This document shows positions 1 to 9,574 of a DNA stretch of 64,000 nt, piece by piece. Source of the stretch: Paenibacillus sp. FSL W8-0186 (GTDB lineage: Bacteria > Bacillota > Bacilli > Paenibacillales > Paenibacillaceae); contig NZ_CP150207.1 of NCBI RefSeq assembly GCF_037969765.1, positions 1,536,001 to 1,600,000 on the forward strand, in the 5' to 3' direction. Below the pieces are notes generated by a model. It was given only the letters and a program-made list of their open reading frames with translations. It was not told the origin of the DNA and made no database searches. The first letter of the stretch is position 1. Every line of letters begins with the position of its first letter. The position numbers were made by a program, and so were the translations under genes.

Positions 1-43
1 CATTGGCGTTTCTGCTGAGCCGCATTGGCGTTCTGCTGAGCCG
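1..43. repeat. Two-copy tandem direct repeat at the window edge
   Basis: A unit beginning CATTGGCG and ending GCTGAGCCG occurs twice head to tail, as 22 nt at 1-22 and 21 nt at 23-43. The copies differ by one T in a short T run. The array lies just downstream of the stop codon of the neighbouring response regulator and may continue beyond the left edge. Confidence 0.8.
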
Positions 44-52
44 CTGTACTGA

Positions 53-1567
53 TTAGCCATTAAGGGTGACGGCATTGATTTTCTTGTATTCATTAGGGGT
101 CACGCCAACGATGCGTTTGAACAATTTGTTAAAATAAGCCGGATCAGGGTACCCCACTCCGCAGCCGATCTCATGGATCTTCATGTCGGGGCTTGTTTTG
201 AGCAAATGCTTCGCCTTCTTGATGCGCACCTCGATCAAGTAATCGGTAATGGTCATGCCGGTCTCGTTCTTGAACAGCTTGCTGAGATAGCTGGGGGTCA
301 GGTAGACCATCGAGGCCAGGCTGCCAAGTTCGGTTTGCTGATCGTAATGCTCTTGAATCCAGCGTTTCACCGTTTCAACGGATTTGTCTGCCATTTGCAG
401 GCGGGTTGCCCTGATCATTTCGAGCCCCTTGAGAAAATGAGAGAAGAACAGGCTCTTAAGCTCGGCAAAAGCCAAGCAGGACAGCATGCGCTCCTCCAAC
501 TGCTCTTCGGCGGCAGGAGGGTTTGCCGATTTCCATTCCGGCAGTTCCGCTAAGGCCGTATCGTGAATCAATCGGCATAAGGAGAGAATCGATTGCCGGG
601 AAGCTTTGGCTTCTTTTGCCTGGCCGAACAATTTTTCTAAATCTGCTTTGACTAACGGGATATCCAAGATCTGCATATGTTCGCTAAGCTTTTCTCTTAT
701 GCTGATGAACCAGTCGGTGAAATCGGGGTCTGGCTGGGGCAGATCGTCATGATGGTAGTAGCTCCAGGCTGAATAATCATATAGCCCGTAATCACATGCC
801 CGAACGGCCTCGCGGTAGGCTTCACTCAACTGGTTCGCCTCGCTATATCCCCGGCTGGAGCCAGCCTGGATGATGCCGATGGGAGCAAGGGCTGGCTTCA
901 GCCGGTGAGCGAGCTGTCTTATCACCTTCGCATCGGGATCATCGGTATAATAACTGACAAGCGCCAGCATGCCATCGTCAGTCTCGACGATATCTACGGT
1001 ACCGTACAAGCCCGCAACGGCGTCGTTCAACTGCTCGCGGAGCACCTCGATATGGCGGCTGCGCAGCACATGCACAGCAAAGTAGGGCAGCGGCAAATGC
1101 AGTTCAGGCAGCTTGCTGCAGAGGGAAGAGAAGCTTTTGAAATAAGAAAGCAGTACCCCGGAGCGCAGGCGCTGCTCTTTTCCCAAGCAGGCTTCCTTTT
1201 CTTCGTGCAGCGTATAGAGCAGCTTGAACAGCTGCTTCTTGTTGATCGGCTTGAGCAGGTAATCCACCGCGGAACAACGCAGCGCCTGACGGGCATATTC
1301 AAAATCAGTGAATCCGCTCATGATAATGCACCGGATTTCCGGCTGAACAGATTTAAGCCGCTTAATCAGCTCCAATCCGTCGACCAGCGGCATGCGAATG
1401 TCGGTAATAACGACATCGATATCCGAGGCCGTGATAAAATCCAGCGCATCTTGTCCATTGGAGAAAACGCCGGTCACGACAAAGGCTTCGTTTTCCTTGG
1501 TGATGATTTTAGCTACTCCCTCGCGAATTGAGGATTCGTCATCGACAATAACCATCCGAAGCATCAA
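53..1567 (-). CDS. YesN-type response regulator, REC plus AraC HTH
   Basis: This is a cytoplasmic two-component response regulator of 504 residues. The N-terminus is a receiver domain (about 3-120) with the acidic DD pair near residues 9-10, phospho-acceptor Asp56 in VVITDIRMP and the conserved Lys106. A long middle region of unassigned fold follows, and the C-terminal ~100 residues are a two-helix-turn-helix AraC domain, including LASMVYLTPSYLSKLFK. The start ATG overlaps the stop of the upstream kinase gene (ATGA), so the two are translationally coupled. It is last in a leftward operon with a CUT1 sugar transporter, so it probably activates that operon and the divergent mannosidase when the kinase senses ligand. 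The target genes are inferred from position. Confidence 0.93.
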   Translation of the reverse strand: MMLRMVIVDDESSIREGVAKIITKENEAFVVTGVFSNGQDALDFITASDIDVVITDIRMPLVDGLELIKRLKSVQPEIRCIIMSGFTDFEYARQALRCSAVDYLLKPINKKQLFKLLYTLHEEKEACLGKEQRLRSGVLLSYFKSFSSLCSKLPELHLPLPYFAVHVLRSRHIEVLREQLNDAVAGLYGTVDIVETDDGMLALVSYYTDDPDAKVIRQLAHRLKPALAPIGIIQAGSSRGYSEANQLSEAYREAVRACDYGLYDYSAWSYYHHDDLPQPDPDFTDWFISIREKLSEHMQILDIPLVKADLEKLFGQAKEAKASRQSILSLCRLIHDTALAELPEWKSANPPAAEEQLEERMLSCLAFAELKSLFFSHFLKGLEMIRATRLQMADKSVETVKRWIQEHYDQQTELGSLASMVYLTPSYLSKLFKNETGMTITDYLIEVRIKKAKHLLKTSPDMKIHEIGCGVGYPDPAYFNKLFKRIVGVTPNEYKKINAVTLNG

Positions 1568-3384
1568 ATTACCTCCCCGTAACGAATACGATGTTCTTCT
1601 TCCAGGAGACCTGTAATTTTTAAAGTTACCGCGGTGCCTTTCCCAGGCCGGCTGTCTACGCTCAAGCTCGATGCGTTGCCGTAGTGCAAGCGTACCCTTT
1701 CATTGACATTGCGCAAGCCTATGCCGAATTTATCGATTTTTCCATCAGTCAAGCTGTGGTTCAATTGAGCCAGGGTTTCTTCATCCATGCCGACGCCGTC
1801 ATCGCGAATTTCGAAGATGGCATCCAATCCTTCATTCCAGGCATTGATTGTGATGGTTCCCGGCTTCTCCTGCTTCTCCAGTCCGTGGAACACGGCATTT
1901 TCAACAATGGGCTGAAAAACCAGCTTTATGATCGGCAGATGATAGAAGTGCTGCGGAACCTCAATCCGGAAATCCAATTTGTCCGGAAACCGGATTTGCA
2001 GCAGCTGCAAATAGTTGCGGACATGCCGGAGCTCCTGTTCGACGGTTACGGTCTCATCACTGCGCGTAATGCTATACCTCAGCAGCAGGCCAAGCAGATA
2101 GGTGAGCTCGGCGACGCGGTCGTCGTCGTTCAGCTCAGCCAGCATGCGGATCGATTCCAGCGTATTATATATAAAATGCGGATTGATCTGGTTTTGAAGC
2201 GCCAGCATATCCGCTTTTTGTTTGCTCTTCTCAGTTTCGTACACCTCCTGCAGCAGCCCTTTGACCCGGTCGATCATCCGGTTAAAATGACTGCCGAGCC
2301 GGCCGATTTCGTCGTTGTATTTGACCTCAACGTGTACGTCGAGGTTGCCGCGCTGCACCTGTTTCATTAACCGCACCGTACGGGTCAGCGGCTTGGTCAG
2401 AGCGTAGGAGATGAAGATGGCTACCGCCAGGGCAAAGAAAACAATGAGCAACGCGGTAATGATAAGGGCGTTGCGGCTTTGCTTCATTGGGGCGAGCAGC
2501 TCGGTTAGCGGGATATAGGAAATGGTTTTCCATCCGGTACTGGCAGATGAGCTGTAGACCGAGATGTACGGCTTGCCCTCGATGTCCAGCTCGAAATAAC
2601 CGCGCGGCCCGGAAGCTTGCTTTAATAGAGCGCTGCCGCTTAAGTCTTTGCCCAGCATAGCGGGATCGGAGTTGTACACGACTCTGCCGTTCTCATCCAC
2701 GATCCAGGTATTTCCGTGCGTAACGGTGTTCAGCGGCTCGATGATTTCCTCGAATAGGCGGATATCCACATCGATCACGATGATTCCGATGTTCTTCAGT
2801 GTACTGACGGACTGGATGGAGCGCATGATGGTAAATACCTGCCGCTGTTCAGAGCCGTTAACCCGAATCGGGTGGGTTCCGAGCAGCACGGGGGAGACGC
2901 CGGCCTCGCGCGTCCGGATCTCCCATGCTGCCCGTCTCTCTTCCGGATATATTTCGTTGATCCCGGGCTTCGCATTATAAAAAGTTTTCCCGAAGCGGTC
3001 AGTCAAGTAAACGCCGGCAATTTCCTCCTTCATATTTGCCAGATACATCAGAAACATATTGATGCTCGCACTTTTATCCCAATCCGTCTCGCGCTGATCC
3101 AGATGCTTCTCGACGTCCTTGTTGTAGAGCGGCAGGATGGTGTACCTCTTCAGGTCGGCGATGTAGCGATCCACTTTATCCATGGCATTGTCGGTCATTT
3201 GGCCGGCTGAGCTTGTCATGTTGCTCAGGATCGAGCTGGAGTTCGCCCGGTACGAAGCGTAGCTAACGTACGTAATCGGCAAGGAGATGAGGAATACGAA
3301 GATGATGACCAGCTTTTTTTGCATGGACAGGTTAGCGAACAATACCCAGGTTTTGCGGCATAGATAGAAAACGGATGAAATCAT
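1564..3384 (-). CDS. YesM-type sensor histidine kinase
   Basis: This membrane sensor kinase of 606 residues partners the adjacent AraC-type regulator. It has TM1 at about 22-43, an extracellular sensing region at about 45-300, TM2 at about 304-327, a HAMP segment, then the His_kinase motif with the phospho-acceptor in NPHFIYNTLE (His403). A HATPase domain follows, with the N box VENAVFHG and the G box FGIGLRNVNERV. The 30-bp gap to the upstream permease gene and the 4-bp overlap with the regulator place it in the same operon. The YesM family typically senses extracellular carbohydrate or a loaded binding protein; the ligand here is unknown, with mannosides suggested by the nearby GH2 enzyme. 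Confidence 0.93.
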   Translation of the reverse strand: MISSVFYLCRKTWVLFANLSMQKKLVIIFVFLISLPITYVSYASYRANSSSILSNMTSSAGQMTDNAMDKVDRYIADLKRYTILPLYNKDVEKHLDQRETDWDKSASINMFLMYLANMKEEIAGVYLTDRFGKTFYNAKPGINEIYPEERRAAWEIRTREAGVSPVLLGTHPIRVNGSEQRQVFTIMRSIQSVSTLKNIGIIVIDVDIRLFEEIIEPLNTVTHGNTWIVDENGRVVYNSDPAMLGKDLSGSALLKQASGPRGYFELDIEGKPYISVYSSSASTGWKTISYIPLTELLAPMKQSRNALIITALLIVFFALAVAIFISYALTKPLTRTVRLMKQVQRGNLDVHVEVKYNDEIGRLGSHFNRMIDRVKGLLQEVYETEKSKQKADMLALQNQINPHFIYNTLESIRMLAELNDDDRVAELTYLLGLLLRYSITRSDETVTVEQELRHVRNYLQLLQIRFPDKLDFRIEVPQHFYHLPIIKLVFQPIVENAVFHGLEKQEKPGTITINAWNEGLDAIFEIRDDGVGMDEETLAQLNHSLTDGKIDKFGIGLRNVNERVRLHYGNASSLSVDSRPGKGTAVTLKITGLLEEEHRIRYGEVI

Positions 3385-3414
3385 AGGCTGCCATCCTCCT
3401 GCAGAAATTGCCGG

Positions 3415-4248
3415 TTATTTTACGGCGCCGCTGGTCACGCCTTCAAAAATGTACTTCTGAAGCACGAAATACAAGACGACAGTCGGCAGCAAAATCAATA
3501 ATATTGCCGCACTGATCAGGTTCCAGTCAGCGATGTTCACACCCTGAAAGCGCATGAGCACCGTTGTCACCACGCCAAGGCTTTGCTTCGGCATGTAAAG
3601 ATAAGGCGTGTACATGTCGTTGTAAATGCTGATCGACTTGAGAATGACGAGTGTGGCTGTCGCCGGGGTCAGCAGCGGAAAAATAATCGAGCGATAAATC
3701 CGGAATAGCGAGGCACCTTCCGCCATGGCATTCTCATCGAGATCGACCGGAATGTTGCGGATGAACTGCAGGTACAGAATAATCTGAATGACGTCGGCTC
3801 CTATATACAGAATAATGGGCGCTCCCAGCGTATTATACAGTCCAAGCTGCTTAATGATTCCGAACGTGGCGACCTGGGTCGTAATGCTCGGAATGACCGT
3901 AGCGAATAAGTAGGCGCTAAACACCGCTTTTTTCAGCTTGAAAGTAAATCTGCCCAGCACGTAAGCGACCATGGTTCCAAAAATGATATTGAAGACAAGG
4001 GCAACGCAGATCATGATCAGCGTATTGGCGAACCCGTTCAGCAGCCCGCCTCGCTCGAATACGATTTTGAAATTGTCGAAGTTGAGAAAGCTGTCAGGCA
4101 GCGCCATTGTGCTTGCCGTATTGAATTCATCACTGGACTTGAAGGAGTTCACGATGATGACATAGGGAGGAAACAGGACGACGAATACGCCGATCAGCAG
4201 GGACAAGTATTTGATGATGTCGAGTCCGCTATATTTTTTGCTGTTCAT
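3415..4248 (-). CDS. CUT1 sugar ABC transporter permease, MalG-type
   Basis: This is an inner-membrane permease of 277 residues with six predicted hydrophobic segments. The EAA loop that contacts the ATPase is visible as ENAMAEGASLFRIYRSIIFP. It is the second permease of a binding-protein-dependent sugar importer, and its start overlaps the stop of the first permease by 4 bp. No ATPase gene is present in the operon. As is usual for CUT1 systems in Bacilli, it probably uses a shared MsmX-type ATPase encoded elsewhere (family knowledge, not visible here). Confidence 0.93.
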   Translation of the reverse strand: MNSKKYSGLDIIKYLSLLIGVFVVLFPPYVIIVNSFKSSDEFNTASTMALPDSFLNFDNFKIVFERGGLLNGFANTLIMICVALVFNIIFGTMVAYVLGRFTFKLKKAVFSAYLFATVIPSITTQVATFGIIKQLGLYNTLGAPIILYIGADVIQIILYLQFIRNIPVDLDENAMAEGASLFRIYRSIIFPLLTPATATLVILKSISIYNDMYTPYLYMPKQSLGVVTTVLMRFQGVNIADWNLISAAILLILLPTVVLYFVLQKYIFEGVTSGAVK

Positions 4249-5141
4249 TTCGCGTTCCCCCCTCTGCTAAGGACAAATTGCTGAAGACCTACGACGACGA
4301 TGACAAAAAACAGCAGGATGATGCTCATGGCCGAAGCCAAGCCGTAATGATTATAGGCGAACGCCGTCTCCACAACGCGCTGCACATAGGTTTGCGACGC
4401 TCCGGCTGGTCCGCCTTTAGTAAGGACGAAGGGCAGGTCGAAGACCTCGAGGGCACCGGTGACGGTGAGGAACAAATTCAACTGGATGACCGGTTTCATG
4501 TTGGGCAGGGTGATGCGCCAGAAGGTCTGCCAGGCATTGGCGCCGTCGATTTTGGCGGCTTCATAGATATCGCGCGGAATCGCCTGCAGAGAAGCAATAT
4601 AAATGACCATGTTATAGCCCATGAACCGCCACAGTCCCGTCGAAGCCAGCGAATAGTTAACCAGGCCTGGCGTCCCGAGCCAGCTGGTTTCTCCTAGCTG
4701 CGTCAGCCCGACTGCCTGCAGCAGCAGATTTAGCGAGCCTTGCGTCGTATCGAACACGTAACCGAACATGAAGGCGACCGCGACGCCGTTCATGATGTAG
4801 GGGAGGAAGAGCAGCAGCCGAAACACGTTTCTCCCCCGCAGGCGGCCGTTCAAGAGAACGGCGAAATAAATCGCCACGATGTTTTGGACGATGCCCATCA
4901 CAAAATAGGCAAAGTTGTGGGTGAACACCCCGAATATATCGGGATTAGAGAATACTTCCCTATAATTGGCCAGCCCTACCCAAGGCTTCTCCGGGCTATA
5001 GCCGTCCCAGTCGGTGAAGCTGAACCAGACGAGCTTCAGAGCCGGATAGTAGGTAAAGAGCAGCAGCAGCCCGACCGGAATGAGTAGAAAAGAGAAGATA
5101 ATGATGTTTTTCTGCGTTTTATATGACAAGGTTCCGAACAT
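4245..5141 (-). CDS. CUT1 sugar ABC transporter permease, MalF-type
   Basis: This is the first permease of the importer, 298 residues from the ATG at 5141. That start is chosen because GAAGGGA lies a suitable distance upstream and the protein then begins MFGTLSYKTQKN. An in-frame TTG at 5180 would sit inside a stem-loop and extend the protein by 13 residues. Several transmembrane helices and the EAA motif YEAAKIDGANAWQTFWRITL are clear. It lies 114 bp downstream of the binding-protein gene, separated by a long hairpin, and overlaps the second permease gene by 4 bp. Confidence 0.92.
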   Translation of the reverse strand: MFGTLSYKTQKNIIIFSFLLIPVGLLLLFTYYPALKLVWFSFTDWDGYSPEKPWVGLANYREVFSNPDIFGVFTHNFAYFVMGIVQNIVAIYFAVLLNGRLRGRNVFRLLLFLPYIMNGVAVAFMFGYVFDTTQGSLNLLLQAVGLTQLGETSWLGTPGLVNYSLASTGLWRFMGYNMVIYIASLQAIPRDIYEAAKIDGANAWQTFWRITLPNMKPVIQLNLFLTVTGALEVFDLPFVLTKGGPAGASQTYVQRVVETAFAYNHYGLASAMSIILLFFVIVVVGLQQFVLSRGGNAK

Positions 5142-5176
5142 TCCCGTATCCCTTCTTTCTATCCGCTGAATTGACA

Positions 5177-5214
5177 GCAAAATGGATTATCGCCAGACCG
5201 ATAACCCATTTTGC
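5177..5214 (-). other. Intercistronic stem-loop after the binding-protein gene
   Basis: A 16-bp stem with one mismatch (arms 5177-5192 and 5199-5214, loop CCAGAC) lies between the solute-binding-protein gene and the first permease gene. It has no run of T after it, so it is unlikely to be a complete terminator. Such hairpins commonly protect the 3' end of the abundant binding-protein mRNA and allow its higher expression relative to the permeases. Confidence 0.65.
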
Positions 5215-5255
5215 ATGCTGTTCAAGGTGATTGCCGATTCATGGATGGCAATTCA

Positions 5256-6587
5256 TTAATAACCGAGATCCTTTTTAGCTTTGGCCCACGCTTTATTCCA
5301 TTTATCAAGGACGGCTTGCGGATCTTTCGCCAGCACGAACTCCTGGGCAATGGCTGGCAGATCGATTTGCGCTTTGTTGGAAATTTCGATGACCTTCGGA
5401 TCATCCGGCATGCCCTCCTGCAGATCTACTCCTGTTGCCTGGAATTCTGCGAGCTGGGTCAGCTTGGACTCGCGGCCTTCCAGCGGCGAGATGAACCCGG
5501 CGAAATCCTCATATCCGGAGTCCTCCAGCATCCAGGTCAGAAAGGCCTTGGCTGCCTCCAGGTTTTTGCTGTCCTTGCTGACGGCGTAGAAGAAGTCCGG
5601 GTTCAGGCCGGCCCGGATCTCGCCGGAGTTGTCGAAGGGTAGCGGGAAGAAACCGATATTATCCGATTCGGCTCCCACGCCGATGACTTGGTTAATGACC
5701 CAGTTCCCCAGGAAGTACATGCCCATTTTGCCGTTCGCCACGTCTTTTTTGGATTGCTCCCAGTTGGTGGAGTTAATGTCCTTCTCCAGATAACCTTTCT
5801 CCGCGAGCGTTCGCAGAAGGGACATGGCCTTGCCGTATCCGTTGTCCATCGAGAAAGGGGCTTCCATGTTGAGTCTCTCATTGGGGAAGTCCTTATTGTT
5901 CTCGATAACCCGCGGCAAATCGTAGACCCAGTTCCCCAGCGGCCATTTATCCTTGAAGTTGGAGGAGAGCGGAATAACGCCGTTTTGCTTCAGCTTTTCG
6001 CATGCAGCAAGGAATTCATCCCACGTCTTGGGGAGTTCGGTAATTCCGGCATCGGCGAAAGCTTTTTTGTTATACACGATTCCTGAGGTTGAATTCCCCG
6101 TCGTAATCCCGTACAGCTTGCCGTCATAAGACTTGAAATCTTTAAATGTGACCTCCGCACTTAGCTCCAGATCGTCGAGCGGAGCAAAATATTTGGGGAG
6201 ATCCGAGTTGGGAATATCCGGAATGAACATTAAATCCGGCAGCTCACCGCTGGCCATGCGGACTTTGATTTGCTGGTTATAGTCCGTCTGGCTTGCTTCA
6301 AATTCAATGGTGATGTCCGGATATTTCTCGTTGAAGCGTTTGACGTAGTCGTCGTATTCTTTGCCGATCATGTCTGTCCGGTTGGTGAGGAAGGTGACCT
6401 TTCCGCTCAGTTTATTGGCTGTGTCTTTGCCGGCTGTGTTACTGTCCGAGGCATTCGATGCTCCTTCGTTTATTCCGGCGTTCGTGCCGCTGCTGGTATC
6501 TTTGCTGCCGCTACAGCCTGTTAGTATTGCAGTTAGCGCAAAAATCATCATGAATGCAATCCATAAACTGTTCTTTTTCATCCTCAT
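5256..6587 (-). CDS. Extracellular sugar-binding lipoprotein, CUT1 family
   Basis: This 443-residue solute-binding protein captures the sugar outside the cell and delivers it to the two permeases. The N-terminus MRMKKN, a hydrophobic stretch and the lipobox ILTGC (Cys25) mark it as a lipoprotein, followed by a Ser/Asn/Thr-rich linker. The body is the family 1 extracellular binding fold, with VTFLTNRTDMIGKEYDDY near the mature start and MYFLGNWVINQ in the middle. A GAGGGG ribosome site precedes the start; the ATG six bases further in is equally possible. It is the first gene of the five-gene operon, and a cre site lies just upstream. The substrate is unproven; manno-oligosaccharides are suggested by the divergent beta-mannosidase. 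Confidence 0.92.
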   Translation of the reverse strand: MRMKKNSLWIAFMMIFALTAILTGCSGSKDTSSGTNAGINEGASNASDSNTAGKDTANKLSGKVTFLTNRTDMIGKEYDDYVKRFNEKYPDITIEFEASQTDYNQQIKVRMASGELPDLMFIPDIPNSDLPKYFAPLDDLELSAEVTFKDFKSYDGKLYGITTGNSTSGIVYNKKAFADAGITELPKTWDEFLAACEKLKQNGVIPLSSNFKDKWPLGNWVYDLPRVIENNKDFPNERLNMEAPFSMDNGYGKAMSLLRTLAEKGYLEKDINSTNWEQSKKDVANGKMGMYFLGNWVINQVIGVGAESDNIGFFPLPFDNSGEIRAGLNPDFFYAVSKDSKNLEAAKAFLTWMLEDSGYEDFAGFISPLEGRESKLTQLAEFQATGVDLQEGMPDDPKVIEISNKAQIDLPAIAQEFVLAKDPQAVLDKWNKAWAKAKKDLGY

Positions 6588-6608
6588 ATCGCCCCTCTTC
6601 TCATTTAT

Positions 6609-6622
6609 TGATAGCGCTTACA
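6609..6622 (-). promoter_or_regulatory. CcpA catabolite-responsive element (cre)
   Basis: Read on the minus strand, the 14 bases TGTAAGCGCTATCA match the cre consensus TGWAANCGNTNWCA at every position. The site lies about 20 bp upstream of the binding-protein start codon, in or near the leader. CcpA bound there would block transcription of the sugar transporter and its two-component system when glucose is present. Confidence 0.75.
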
Positions 6623-6777
6623 GTTAAATTGTATAGGTATGTTATTTCACTTTAAATGTACTGGATTGTTATTTGTTGTCTTTAATTAACCTATTGTCGG
6701 GTTGTTGGTTGAATGGGGAAAAGTATGAATGGAATATTTGTTTTAAGATATATATAACAAAACAATAACAAAAACTA

Positions 6778-6805
6778 TTGATAATGTAATATAATAAATT
6801 ATAAT
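6778..6805 (+). promoter_or_regulatory. Sigma-A type promoter of the beta-mannosidase gene
   Basis: TTGATA at 6778-6783 and a perfect TATAAT at 6800-6805 are separated by 16 bp, in an AT-rich stretch. Transcription would start near 6812. This leaves a short leader to the ATG at 6843 and argues against the in-frame ATG at 6822. Confidence 0.7.
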
Positions 6806-6842
6806 TCATGAAAATTCTACTATGTTATTTGATGGAGGGCTT

Positions 6843-9392
6843 ATGAGTATTCAACAGCAGGTATTAGATCAGTGGAGTTTTAAAGCATGTGATGAGACGA
6901 ACTGGCTTTCCGCAGCGGTTCCAGGGACGGTTCATACGGATTTGCTGCGGCATGGCTTGATTCCGGATCCGTTTTACGGGACCCATGAGCATGATTTGCA
7001 GTGGATCGACAAGAAGGATTGGGAATATAAATCCAGCTTTGAGCTGCCTGAGAGCTGGGCGGCGGAAATGAATAGAATCCAGCTTATATTTGAAGGGCTT
7101 GATACATATGCGGATGTCTATGTAAACGGACAGCATGCGCTGTCTGCCGATAATATGTTCCGAGCTTGGCATATAGATGTAAAGGAGCTACTGCGCGCAG
7201 GAAGCAATGACGTTCTCGTCCGGTTCCGCTCGCCGATCAATGAGGATTTGCCAAAGCTCGAGGAGCTGGGATATGATCTGCCCGCGACAAATGACCAATC
7301 GGAATTAGGCGGGCTCGGGGAGCGCAAGGTCAGTATTTTTGCCCGTAAAGCGCCTTATCATTATGGCTGGGATTGGGGGCCGCGTTTTGTAACTAGCGGC
7401 ATTTGGCGGGAGGTTCGTCTGGAGGGCTGGTCGGTTCCGAAAATCAGCGATTTATATATTCGCCAGGACGAGATAAGCAGTGAGATCGCCAGGCTGACGG
7501 CAGTAGTGGAAATTGAGGCTGTAGCGGGCTGGAATGGGCGGTTGCGTATTGGCACGGAGGGCATGACCTGGGAGCAGGAAGTTGCGTTAAGGCCGGGGCT
7601 GCAGACTTTGACGCTAGAGATGATGATTACTGATCCCAAGCTATGGTGGTGCCGCGGGCTTGGAGAGCCGTCGATGTATGCTTTCCAAGCGTCTTTGCTG
7701 CAGGGCGGAGAGACCGTATCGGATCGAACTGTGCGCACGGGCTTGCGCAGTATCGAGCTGGTGCGGGAGAAGGATGAGGCCGGGGCGTCATTTTATTTCA
7801 GGCTGAATGGTGTCCGGGTATTTATGAAAGGCGCTAACCATATTCCGAATGACAGTTTCGCGACGGAAGTGACGCGGGAGCGTTACCGTCATGAAATCGC
7901 CTCGGCGGTAGAGAGCAATATGAATATGCTGCGTGTATGGGGCGGTGGTATATATGAAGAAGAGGCATTTTATGAGCTATGCGATGAGAATGGACTGCTG
8001 GTCTGGCAGGATTTCATGTTCGCCTGCAGTATGTACCCTGGAGACGAGGCGTTCCTGAACAACGTGGCGGCTGAGGCTGAATACAACGTGAGACGCCTGC
8101 GGAATCACCCGTCCATCGCTTTATGGTGCGGCAATAACGAGATTGACTCCGCTTGGGCGCATTATGCCTGGGATAAAGGCTGGGGCTGGAAGGAGAAGCT
8201 GGACAGCGCTGAGCTTCGTGATAAAATCTGGGCGGATTACGAGGCTGTGTTCCACCGCATCCTGCCCGAGGCCGTCCATAAATGGGCGCCCGGCACCGAT
8301 TATTGGCCGTCCTCTCCGCTGCGCAGCCTGACAGGGGATGAGAGCCAGCATGCCACTCAGATCACGGGTGAAGGCGATGTTCATTATTGGGGCGTATGGC
8401 ATGCGGTAGAGCCGTTTGACAACTATAATCAGAAAATTGGCCGCTTTATGAGCGAATACGGTTTTCAATCTTTTCCCGAGCTGAAAACGGTGCTGGAGTA
8501 TGCAGAGGAAGATCAGCTGGAGCTGGAATCCAAGGTGATGCTTGCTCACCAGAAAAACGGTAGAGGCAATCAGTTGATTAAGGAGTACATGAACCAATAT
8601 TTGCCCGAACCGAAGGACTTCAAATCATTCCTGTACATGAGCCAGTTATTGCAGGCCCAGGCGATTCAGACAGCGATCGAGGCGCATCGCCGGAATAAGC
8701 CTTACTGCATGGGCACGCTGTACTGGCAGATGAACGACTGCTGGCCGGTCGCTTCCTGGGCGGGCATGGATTACTATGGACGCTGGAAGTCATTGCAGTA
8801 TACGGTACGCCGCAGCTTCCAGGACGTCATGCTTTCGCTCGACGGTACCCGGGAAGGCGAAGTGGCGGTTTATCTCATTTCCGATCGTCAGGAGCCTGTT
8901 GCGGGTGTACTTAAACTGAGTCTGTTCGATTTTGACGGCCAACTGCTGCGCGAACTGAGCCGGGATGTGGCTATCGGTGCGGATGCTGCCGATATCGTGC
9001 TTCGGATCCAAACTAGCGAGTGGCTTGGCGCCCATGATCCAAAGCGCGTAGTATTGCTGGCTGAGCTGGAGGGGGACGGCACGATGCTAGATAGCAAGCC
9101 ATATTATTTTGAATCATTCCGCGAAATCGAATGGCCGGAAGCTGCTGTTACGGTAGAGGAAATTCCGGGAAGCGAGGGCACTTCCTTCAGGTTGAAGACA
9201 GACGCTCTTGCAAGACAGGTTTGGCTCTCAGCAGAGGAAGAGGGGATATTTACCGATAACTTCTTCGATCTCATTCCGGGCGTGCCGCATACCGTCACAT
9301 TCCGCCGCCGGAGCTCCGGCCATGCTGCTGCGTTTGTTCCGGGCAAGCCGGGAGCGTTAACGGTTAGATCGATGAGGGAATTCATCAGGTAG
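6843..9392 (+). CDS. Beta-mannosidase, glycoside hydrolase family 2
   Basis: This cytoplasmic exo-enzyme of 849 residues should release mannose from the non-reducing end of beta-manno-oligosaccharides. It has the GH2 layout: a sugar-binding jelly roll with VPGTVHTDL and the YHYGWDWGPR signature, an Ig-like domain, then a TIM barrel. The likely acid/base is Glu433 in WCGNNEID and the nucleophile is Glu538 in FMSEYGFQS. There is no signal peptide, which fits import of oligosaccharides by the divergent ABC system. The ATG at 6843 is chosen because GGAGGG lies 4 nt upstream. The family is highly recognisable; substrate specificity is inferred from the mannosidase-type motifs. Confidence 0.92.
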   Translation: MSIQQQVLDQWSFKACDETNWLSAAVPGTVHTDLLRHGLIPDPFYGTHEHDLQWIDKKDWEYKSSFELPESWAAEMNRIQLIFEGLDTYADVYVNGQHALSADNMFRAWHIDVKELLRAGSNDVLVRFRSPINEDLPKLEELGYDLPATNDQSELGGLGERKVSIFARKAPYHYGWDWGPRFVTSGIWREVRLEGWSVPKISDLYIRQDEISSEIARLTAVVEIEAVAGWNGRLRIGTEGMTWEQEVALRPGLQTLTLEMMITDPKLWWCRGLGEPSMYAFQASLLQGGETVSDRTVRTGLRSIELVREKDEAGASFYFRLNGVRVFMKGANHIPNDSFATEVTRERYRHEIASAVESNMNMLRVWGGGIYEEEAFYELCDENGLLVWQDFMFACSMYPGDEAFLNNVAAEAEYNVRRLRNHPSIALWCGNNEIDSAWAHYAWDKGWGWKEKLDSAELRDKIWADYEAVFHRILPEAVHKWAPGTDYWPSSPLRSLTGDESQHATQITGEGDVHYWGVWHAVEPFDNYNQKIGRFMSEYGFQSFPELKTVLEYAEEDQLELESKVMLAHQKNGRGNQLIKEYMNQYLPEPKDFKSFLYMSQLLQAQAIQTAIEAHRRNKPYCMGTLYWQMNDCWPVASWAGMDYYGRWKSLQYTVRRSFQDVMLSLDGTREGEVAVYLISDRQEPVAGVLKLSLFDFDGQLLRELSRDVAIGADAADIVLRIQTSEWLGAHDPKRVVLLAELEGDGTMLDSKPYYFESFREIEWPEAAVTVEEIPGSEGTSFRLKTDALARQVWLSAEEEGIFTDNFFDLIPGVPHTVTFRRRSSGHAAAFVPGKPGALTVRSMREFIR

Positions 9393-9574
9393 AGCTGTAC
9401 AGCGCTGCATGTTGGCGGTTGGCTGGCGGCTGGCGCCATATATCCTACGAGGATAGTTTGTGCGAATGTGTGATTAGATTGTTAGGGGTTCTATGCAAAT
9501 GAATGCGTAGCGAGTATACGTGTGTTGTGCCCTCTGTGCTTGAGCGTGATACTGATGTTGATATTGATGGGATA

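Noticed and set aside
905..1531. 208-codon frame antisense to the response regulator
   Set aside because: It overlaps the receiver domain of a well-supported gene; no independent start signal was seen.
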